From: DATHBP01 sp035296085
GTDB lineage: Bacteria > Actinomycetota > Actinomycetes > Propionibacteriales > Nocardioidaceae
Length of the DNA: 35,335 nt
Reading direction: 5' to 3'
NCBI GenBank assembly: GCA_035296085.1
Contig: DATHBP010000054.1
Span: forward strand, 1 to 35,335
Part shown: positions 30,433 through 35,335 of the stretch, in pieces
Numbering within the stretch: the stretch's first letter is position 1
Layout: each line of letters starts with the position of its first letter
Translations under genes and position numbers: made by a program
Notes under the pieces: model-generated
Told to the model about the DNA's origin: nothing
What the model saw: the letters and a program-made list of their open reading frames with translations, nothing else
Databases searched by the model: none

Positions 30433-31047
30433 ATGACCGCGCCGCACCAGACGCTGGCGTCCCGGCGCATCCTGGTCTACGGCGTGACCGGCTCGGGCAA
30501 GTCCACGTTGGCACGGCGTATCGCCGAAGCCACCGGCGTGCCGCTGTATCTGGTGGACGAGCACACCTGGCGGCCCGGTTGGGCGCCGGTGCCCGAGGAC
30601 GAGCAACGGGCGCGCTTCGAGGAGATCTGCGCCCGTGACGAGTGGGTGTTGGACACGGCGTACAAGACGTGGCTCGACGTGCCGCTCGCTCGGACGCAGT
30701 TGCTGGTCGCCTTGGACTACCCGCGCTTGGTGTCGCTGGGGCGCCTGCTCCGCCGCACCGCGATGCGCATCGTGGACCGGAGGCCGATCTGCAACGGCAA
30801 CTACGAGACACTGCGCCAAGCGCTGTCCAGTGACTCGATCGTGGCGTGGCACTTCCGCTCCTTCAGCCGCAAGCGCCGGCAGATGCGGGCCTGGGCCGTC
30901 CACCCGCCGGGACCGGTCGTCCTGCTCTTTCGACACCCGCGGGACGCCGACCGCTGGCTCAGCACCCTGTCGCCCAGGCCCGGGGCTGACGGCCCCGGGC
31001 ACGCTGCCGGCCGTGGCACACTGGCAGTCGACGAAGTCGAGTGCTAA
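30433..31047 (+). CDS. Small P-loop kinase (adenylate kinase / topology-modulation FlaR-like)
   Basis: A 204-aa P-loop protein with Walker A GVTGSGKST at residues 17-25 (ILVYGVTGSGKSTLARRIAE), followed by VPLYLVDEHTWRPGWAPVPEDE and WVLDTAYKTWLDVPLARTQLLVALDYPR, the layout of the adenylate-kinase-like proteins annotated as DNA topology modulation protein FlaR. The later RPICNGNYETLRQALS and LLFRHPRDADRWL fit the same group. The substrate is unknown; true adenylate kinase lid residues are not evident. Start ATG 30433 follows a TATCGT box; an upstream open frame from 30409 includes the box and is rejected. Confidence 0.85.
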   Translation: MTAPHQTLASRRILVYGVTGSGKSTLARRIAEATGVPLYLVDEHTWRPGWAPVPEDEQRARFEEICARDEWVLDTAYKTWLDVPLARTQLLVALDYPRLVSLGRLLRRTAMRIVDRRPICNGNYETLRQALSSDSIVAWHFRSFSRKRRQMRAWAVHPPGPVVLLFRHPRDADRWLSTLSPRPGADGPGHAAGRGTLAVDEVEC

Positions 31048-31079
31048 GCCGACGCTGTGCTGCGAGGGAAGGGAAGACC

Positions 31080-31475
31080 GTGCCGACGTACCAGTACGCC
31101 TGCACCGAGTGCGCCGAGCGGCTCGAGGTCCAGCAGAGCTTCACCGACGACCCGCTGACGCAGTGCCCTGTGTGCGAGGGCCGGTTGCGGAAGGTCTTCA
31201 ACGCAGTCGGCGTGGTGTTCAAGGGCTCGGGCTTCTACCGCAACGACTCGAGGGAGAGCGCCAAGAACGGGAAGGCGGACAAGGCCGATGCCGCCAGCCC
31301 GAAGACCGACGGCACCAGCACGAAGAGCGACGGCGACGGCGACAAGGCCGCAGCCAACGGCAAGCAGCCAGCTGCCGACAAGGGCCACGGCGACAAGCCG
31401 GCCACCGGAGCATCGGCAGGTTCGGCGTCCAGCGGCAGCGGAGACACGAAGAAAACGGCCGGCAGCCCCACCTGA
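31080..31475 (+). CDS. FmdB-family zinc-ribbon protein, Ruc (Rv0991c)-like
   Basis: A 131-aa protein: N-terminal zinc ribbon (VPTYQYACTECAERLEV...LTQCPVCEGRLRKVF) with two CxxC pairs, then GVVFKGSGFYRND, then about 75 residues of low-complexity Lys/Asp/Ala/Ser/Gly sequence that is almost certainly disordered. In M. tuberculosis the ortholog by position, Rv0991c (Ruc), is a redox-regulated chaperone whose disordered tail acts once zinc is released by oxidation; the same architecture suggests the same role. The start is GTG 31080 behind a purine-rich GAGGGAAGGGAAGACC; in-frame ATG earlier at 31041 lies in the upstream gene's end. Confidence 0.9.
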   Translation: MPTYQYACTECAERLEVQQSFTDDPLTQCPVCEGRLRKVFNAVGVVFKGSGFYRNDSRESAKNGKADKADAASPKTDGTSTKSDGDGDKAAANGKQPAADKGHGDKPATGASAGSASSGSGDTKKTAGSPT

Positions 31476-31519
31476 GCGGGTGCTGTGGATGACGCCGGCC
31501 CAACTGGAGCCCGCGTCGT

Positions 31520-31525
31520 TAGCCT
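31520..31525 (+). promoter_or_regulatory. -10 box before the SAF gene (leaderless candidate)
   Basis: TAGCCT ends 6 nt before ATG 31532 and no Shine-Dalgarno is visible between the Ruc-like stop and this start, so a separate leaderless transcript is likely. Confidence 0.4.
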
Positions 31526-31531
31526 TCGCGG

Positions 31532-32176
31532 ATGCCTTCGCTGATGCAGCGGCTCGGCCCCATCTGGCGCGACCTGCGCCGCGCCACCGGCCGGCACCGC
31601 AGGGTGCTCGCCGCTGGTCTGGGCGCGGCAGCGGTGGCCTCAGGTCTCAATGCGTTGGCACCTCCCGCAGCGCACACGGTTGCCGTCGTCGCGGCGGCGC
31701 ACGACCTCGCCGGTGGCGCGCGGATCACCGAAAGCGACGTACGCGCTGCGGAGTTCCTGCCCGCGACCGTCCCGAGCGGTGCGCTGCGCGCCGCTGACGA
31801 CGCGATCGGCCGCGTCCTCGCCGCGCCGCTACGCGCCGGAGCGCCGCTGACGGACCTGTCGCTGCTCGGTGACCGGCTCATCTCTGGCTACGGTCGTGGC
31901 CTCGTCGGGGCGCCGGTGCGGATCGGTGACGCGGCCGCGGTCTCACTGCTGCGCGTCGGTGACACCGTCGACGTACTCGCGAGCTCGGCAAACGGCACGA
32001 CGACGGCTTCAGTCGTCGCGGCGGACGCGCCGGTGATCGCGATACCCGCAGCGGATGGTGACTCGAGCTCGTTCGACTCCGGTGCCTTGCTCGTCCTCGC
32101 TGTCAGCCCGCAGGTCGCCACCGGCCTGGCGGAGGCAGCCGTCTCCGACCGGCTGTCAGTTGTACTTACCGGCTGA
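31532..32176 (+). CDS. SAF-domain membrane protein (CpaB/RcpC-like)
   Basis: A 214-aa protein with an N-terminal basic region, one membrane segment (VLAAGLGAAAVASGLNAL, about residues 25-43) and an SAF domain (VAVVAAAHDLAGGARITESDVRAAEFLPATVPSGALRAADDAIGRVLAAPLRAGAPLTDLSLLG) as found in Flp-pilus assembly proteins CpaB/RcpC. The rest resembles the RcpC region (RVGDTVDVLASS...LLVLAVSPQVATGLAEAA). No other pilus genes are in the window, so a pilus role is unproven. ATG 31532 follows TAGCCT by 6 nt (leaderless layout). Its stop lies 4 bp from the convergent microprotein stop. Confidence 0.83.
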   Translation: MPSLMQRLGPIWRDLRRATGRHRRVLAAGLGAAAVASGLNALAPPAAHTVAVVAAAHDLAGGARITESDVRAAEFLPATVPSGALRAADDAIGRVLAAPLRAGAPLTDLSLLGDRLISGYGRGLVGAPVRIGDAAAVSLLRVGDTVDVLASSANGTTTASVVAADAPVIAIPAADGDSSSFDSGALLVLAVSPQVATGLAEAAVSDRLSVVLTG

Positions 32177-32180
32177 GGCT

Positions 32181-32324
32181 TCACTGCCAGTGCGGAGGAA
32201 CCTCGCCGAGCAGCCATTCGTCGTCGTTGTCGGTGTCCGGCTCGTTCCACCCCACCGGGTCCTCGTCACCGGTCTGCTCAGGCAGCACCGGTTCGTCGCG
32301 GTGGTCGGGCTGGGTCACGGTCAC
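32181..32324 (-). CDS. Acidic 47-residue microprotein linked to the HDAC-family gene
   Basis: A short frame translating VTVTQPDHRDEPVLPEQTGD and ending DDEWLLGEVPPHWQ. It begins 13 nt after the amidohydrolase stop on the same strand (GTG 32324, or GTG 32318) and ends 4 bp before the convergent SAF gene stop, so it fits the space precisely. It is strongly acidic, with a Trp-rich end (WLL..PPHW) that looks conserved in type. No function is known to me. Support is spacing, composition and absence of any other content. Confidence 0.65.
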   Translation of the reverse strand: MTVTQPDHRDEPVLPEQTGDEDPVGWNEPDTDNDDEWLLGEVPPHWQ

Positions 32325-32337
32325 CCACCCGGCCGGA

Positions 32338-33399
32338 TCACTGGTTCAGCCCGTCGAGGCACGCTGTGACGAGGTGGCCGAGCGAGGGCAGGTGGTAGCC
32401 ACCTTCCTGCACCGCCACGACCGGCAGGGCTAGGCCGGCAACGGCGCCTCCCGCCGCGAAGTAGCCGTCCCGGGTGACCTCGAGCGGGCTCTCCGGATCC
32501 TCGGCCGCGGCATCGACTCCCAGCGACACGACCAGCGCCGTAGCCCCGAAGTCGCTGACCGCTTCGGCCAGGCGATGCACCCCAGCCAGCCAGTCGCCGT
32601 CCGCGGTGCCAGGTGCGAGCGGGACGTTGTACGTCGTACCCTCGCCGGCGCCGAGTCCGGTCTCGTCGGCGTAGCCGACGACATGCGGAAACCAGCCGGC
32701 ACCCGGGTCGACGTGGACGGAGCCGTAGAAGACGTCCGGCCGCTCGTAGAAAATCGCCTCGGTGCCGTTGCCGTGGTGGGCGTCGAGGTCGATGACCGCG
32801 ACCCGGGCATGCCCGGCGTCGCGCAACGCCTGCGCGGCAATCGCGGCATTGTTGAGATAGCACGACCCGCCGAACGCGGCGCGGGTGACGTGGTGGCCCG
32901 GCGGCCGGCACAGCGCGTACGCGACCGCTGCCCCGGCCGTGACGACGTCGACGGCGGTGAGCGCGCAGTCGGCTGCCGCTCGGGCCGCCGCCCAGGTGCC
33001 GGGCCCGATGAGGGTCATGGTGTCGTACCCGAACTGGCCGGCCCGGGCGTGCACCGCCGGAGCGCGTCGCCCAGGGATCGTTCCGAGCATGGTCGCAGTG
33101 GGAAAGAAGTACGGGACGACGCGGTCCTGTCCAGGGTCGTCGAGGAAGCCGGCGGCGACCCACTCGGTATAGACGTGACGCATGTGCTCCAGCAGGGCCC
33201 GGTCGTGCACGGCGAGCAGGGGTGCGTCATCGTGTGGACGCGCATCCACGAGCGGGTGACCGGCTGCTCTGAGGGCGGCGAGGATGACGTCGACACGCTC
33301 CGCCACCTCGGTGCCCGGGGTGTTGACGCCGACCCACATCTCGGCACCGGGCTCGTGCTCACGGCACGTGGGCGACCAGACCGCAGGCGCCGCTGTCAC
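32338..33399 (-). CDS. Histone deacetylase family amidohydrolase, acetylpolyamine-type
   Basis: A 353-aa zinc amidohydrolase of the arginase/deacetylase fold. Signatures: CRPPGHHVTRAAFGGSCYLNNAAIAAQ (catalytic His-His), VAVIDLDAHHGNGTEAIFYERPDVFYGSVHVDP (zinc Asp and His), YADETGLGAGEGTTYNVPLAPGT, LVVSLGVDAAAEDPESPLEVT (second zinc Asp) and VVAVQEGGYHL. GVNTPGTEVAERVDVILAAL and the ADETG..AGEG loop resemble acetylpolyamine amidohydrolases rather than AcuC. It would deacetylate small acetylated amines in the cytosol. Start GTG 33399; 38 bp divide it from the divergent S58 peptidase. Confidence 0.92.
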   Translation of the reverse strand: MTAAPAVWSPTCREHEPGAEMWVGVNTPGTEVAERVDVILAALRAAGHPLVDARPHDDAPLLAVHDRALLEHMRHVYTEWVAAGFLDDPGQDRVVPYFFPTATMLGTIPGRRAPAVHARAGQFGYDTMTLIGPGTWAAARAAADCALTAVDVVTAGAAVAYALCRPPGHHVTRAAFGGSCYLNNAAIAAQALRDAGHARVAVIDLDAHHGNGTEAIFYERPDVFYGSVHVDPGAGWFPHVVGYADETGLGAGEGTTYNVPLAPGTADGDWLAGVHRLAEAVSDFGATALVVSLGVDAAAEDPESPLEVTRDGYFAAGGAVAGLALPVVAVQEGGYHLPSLGHLVTACLDGLNQ

Positions 33400-33437
33400 G
33401 GTCGTCAGGATGCCAGGCCGTGCGGCAGGATGCCCGC

Positions 33438-34577
33438 ATGCCTCGTGCCGATGAACTGGGAATACGGATAGGCCTGCTGCCGGCGGGACCGACGAACTCG
33501 GTGCTGGACGTTGCGGGCGTGGGCGTCGGCCATGCCACTGTGTGGCGCGACGAGGCGGACCCTCCGCAGGGGCGCGGGGTGGCCCGCACCGGGGTCACTG
33601 TGCTGCGGGTCGCCGATGACGCCTTCGACCGGCCGGTGATGGCCGGTGGCGCCGTGCTCAACGGCGCCGGAGAGTGCACGGGGTTCATCACCGCAGCCGA
33701 GTGGGGTGCCATCGAGACCCCGATCTGCCTCACGTCGACGTTGCAGCTCGGCCGGGTCTACGACGCCGCGTGTGAGCTGATGCTCGAGGAGGAGGAGCGG
33801 GTCGCGGAGGACTTCATCATCCCGGTGGTCGCCGAGTGCGACGACTCCTACCTCAACGACGCCCGTCGAATGCAGGTGACCCGCGAGGACGTGGCCGCGG
33901 CGTGGACCGCTGCCGACGTCTCGACGGCGTTCCGGGACGGTCCGCCCGACGAGGGCGCCGTCGGCTCCGGCACCGGCATGTCGTGCCTTGGCTTCAAAGG
34001 CGGCATCGGTACGGCGTCGCGGGTGACGCCCGACGGTCACACGGTCGGCGTCTTGTTGATGACCAACTTCGGCGAACGCGACCGGCTCACCGTGGACGGC
34101 GTACCCGTTGGTCGGCTCCTCGGGGGGTTTGGGGCCGATCACCCGGCCTCTGACCCGGGTGATCCGCCCCAAGTCGACGGCGGGGAGCAGCGGGACCCCC
34201 GTCAGGCCGGCTCGTGCATCGGCATCGTCGTCACCGACGCGGCGGTGGACGGTGCGGGGTGCGCCCGGCTGGCTCGCCGGGTGGGGCTCGGCCTGGCCCG
34301 TACGGGGTCGGTTGCGCACCACGGCAGCGGCGAGATCTTCTTCGCCTGCGCGACCGGGCTTCGTACGGACCGCCGGGGCGCGCCACAGGGCGTGGCCAGC
34401 GTCACCGGCTATGCACTCAACCCGCTTTTCGAGGCAGTCGTGGAGGCCAGTGAGGAAGCGGTCCTCAACTCGATGCTCATGGCCCCGACCACGGTGGGCC
34501 GAGGAGGCAACCGAAGGGTAGGCCTTCCCGCAGACGAGGTCGTGCGGCTGCTCCGCGAACACGGCCGCCTGTCGTGA
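33438..34577 (+). CDS. S58 family Ntn-peptidase (DmpA L-aminopeptidase/D-Ala-esterase type)
   Basis: A 379-aa protein of the DmpA/BapA family. The N-terminus LGIRIGLLPAGPTNSVLDVAGVGVGHATVW and the Asn-containing VMAGGAVLNGAGECTGF are family-typical, as are GTGMSCLGFKGGIGTASR and GYALNPLFEAV. The precursor should cleave itself before Ser259 (QAG|SCIGIVVTDA), which then is the N-terminal nucleophile. The linker just before it (residues about 231-245, FGADHPASDPGDPPQ) is encoded by an 18-bp palindrome. Start ATG 33438 has AGGA 7 nt upstream. The stop overlaps the next gene's GTG, so the two peptidases are coupled. Confidence 0.92.
   Translation: MPRADELGIRIGLLPAGPTNSVLDVAGVGVGHATVWRDEADPPQGRGVARTGVTVLRVADDAFDRPVMAGGAVLNGAGECTGFITAAEWGAIETPICLTSTLQLGRVYDAACELMLEEEERVAEDFIIPVVAECDDSYLNDARRMQVTREDVAAAWTAADVSTAFRDGPPDEGAVGSGTGMSCLGFKGGIGTASRVTPDGHTVGVLLMTNFGERDRLTVDGVPVGRLLGGFGADHPASDPGDPPQVDGGEQRDPRQAGSCIGIVVTDAAVDGAGCARLARRVGLGLARTGSVAHHGSGEIFFACATGLRTDRRGAPQGVASVTGYALNPLFEAVVEASEEAVLNSMLMAPTTVGRGGNRRVGLPADEVVRLLREHGRLS
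34129..34172. repeat. Near-perfect palindrome inside the S58 peptidase gene
   Basis: TTGGGGCCGATCACCCGG (34129-34146) and CCGGGTGATCCGCCCCAA (34155-34172) pair at 17 of 18 positions around an 8-nt loop. It is in frame and codes for the flexible linker before the autocleavage site. A similar TTTGGGGTTGATCAC half occurs at 30387-30401. Confidence 0.85.
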
Positions 34578-35335
34578 CCGCATCCGCCCCGCCGCGCACC
34601 GAGGAAGTGCGCATCCCGATGGCCGACGGCGTTGAGCTCGCGGCCACGCTCTACCTGCCCGACCCGACGAAAGGACAGCAGCCGTGCCTGCTGGAGGCGC
34701 TGCCCTACCGCAAGGACGACCTGACCTCCGCGGCCAGGCCGGAGTACGAACGGCTGGCGGGCGAGTACTCCTACGCCGTGTGCAGGCTCGACCTGCGCGG
34801 CACGGGATCGTCCGAGGGCGAAGCGAGCGACGAGTACCCCGAGAGCGAGCAGCGCGACCTGGCTGCCGTCATCGCCTGGTTGGCGGCCCAGGAGTGGTGT
34901 GACGGCAAAGTCGGCATGTACGGCACGTCGTACTCAGGTTTCAACTCCTTGCAGATGGCGTGCGAACGGCCGCCGGAGCTCAAGGCAGTTGTTGCGATCT
35001 TCGCGACCGACGACCGCTACACCGACGACGTGCACTACCGGGGCGGGGCGCTGAAGCTGCTCGACCTCGTCGACTACTGCCACTACATGACGCCGATCAA
35101 CGCGCTGCCACCGGTACCCGCGCGGTGGGGCGACGGGTGGCGCGACGAGTGGCGTCGGCGCATCGCCGTCCACGAACCGTGGCTGCTGACCTGGATTGAG
35201 CAGCAGTCCGACGGTCCGTACTGGCGGCACGGCTCGGTGCGGCCCGACTACGCCCGCATTCAGTGCCCGGTGATGCTGGTGGCCGGCTGGGCGGACGGCT
35301 ACCGCAACAACAGCTTCCGCACGCTCGAGGCACTG
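34574..35335 (+). CDS. CocE/NonD family alpha/beta hydrolase (S15 X-Pro peptidase-like), 3' end cut
   Basis: Starts GTG 34574, overlapping the S58 peptidase stop (GTGA). The 254 residues present read VTASAPPRTEEVRIPMADGVELAATLYLPD, then ALPYRKDDLT, CRLDLRGTGSSEGEA, the nucleophile elbow KVGMYGTSYSGFNSLQMA (Ser in GTSYSG), and CPVMLVAGWADGYRNNSF, all typical of the CocE/NonD and X-prolyl dipeptidyl peptidase group. The catalytic Asp/His region and the C-terminal jelly-roll domain are beyond the window. Substrates in this family range from X-Pro peptides to esters, so specificity is open. Confidence 0.92.
   Translation, partial: MTASAPPRTEEVRIPMADGVELAATLYLPDPTKGQQPCLLEALPYRKDDLTSAARPEYERLAGEYSYAVCRLDLRGTGSSEGEASDEYPESEQRDLAAVIAWLAAQEWCDGKVGMYGTSYSGFNSLQMACERPPELKAVVAIFATDDRYTDDVHYRGGALKLLDLVDYCHYMTPINALPPVPARWGDGWRDEWRRRIAVHEPWLLTWIEQQSDGPYWRHGSVRPDYARIQCPVMLVAGWADGYRNNSFRTLEAL

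Noticed and set aside
27855..30638. A 927-codon open frame on the plus strand across the acylase gene
   Set aside because: It is antisense to a clear penicillin-acylase coding sequence; it is Arg/Val/Gly-rich with no recognisable motif, a usual shadow in GC-rich DNA.

Overview
The window is a continuous piece of a very GC-rich chromosome from a high-GC Gram-positive bacterium (Actinomycetes). The evidence is the gene content and order. prs, glmU, a Gln tRNA and a TetR gene are followed by ispE-rsmA-rpfB-tatD-metG and rsmI/mannosyltransferase, then by glpR-rimJ-mog-moaC-glp-UGPase, a divergent 5-FTHF cyclo-ligase and an FmdB-type protein. This is a rearranged version of the Rv0991c-Rv1019 stretch of Mycobacterium tuberculosis. 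The eukaryotic-type UDP-glucose pyrophosphorylase, the tdh-kbl pair and the penicillin acylase set it apart from mycobacteria. I cannot name the genus. I see no prophage, insertion sequence or CRISPR array.

Layout. 1-2407 (minus): tRNA-Gln, glmU, prs (cell-wall precursor and PRPP supply). 2539-4317 (plus): acyl-CoA desaturase plus TetR regulator behind a palindromic operator. 4394-6163: a trans-aconitate methyltransferase/VOC operon divergent from its MarR regulator (TamR type), with two palindromes in the shared promoter. 6222-12850 (minus): rsmI-metG-tatD and rpfB-rsmA-ispE (translation, rRNA methylation, resuscitation, isoprenoids). 12871-16806 (plus): protein mannosyltransferase, then tdh and kbl (threonine to glycine plus acetyl-CoA). 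16821-19816: a less GC-biased insert with a cyclase-STAND-TPR protein and a small ORF. 19882-21440 (minus): a membrane protein and an ECF sigma factor. 21609-27066 (minus): tRNA-Ala, the divisome protein GlpR/SepX, a GNAT, Mog/MoaB, MoaC, the gephyrin-like Glp and the pyrophosphorylase. 27112-35335: 5-FTHF cyclo-ligase, penicillin acylase, a small kinase, an FmdB/Ruc-like chaperone, an SAF protein, a 47-residue acidic microprotein with an HDAC-family amidohydrolase, and a DmpA (S58)/CocE (S15) peptidase pair running off the edge.

The most unusual observations are these. (1) A 95-96 nt hairpin repeat occurs twice in intergenic DNA, with perfect 20-bp arms that differ between copies at four positions, all compensated. 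(2) kbl follows tdh in the same frame after a single TAG, and its family-like start falls on ATC behind a good Shine-Dalgarno. (3) A near-perfect 18-bp palindrome lies inside the S58 peptidase gene, encoding the linker just before the autocleavage serine, with a loosely similar palindrome in an intergenic region. (4) Many genes have a TAnnnT box 6-7 nt before an in-frame ATG/GTG, the layout of leaderless transcripts.

Start codons were chosen from family length, Shine-Dalgarno sequences or leaderless spacing. All functional names are homology judgements made by eye, without database searches.
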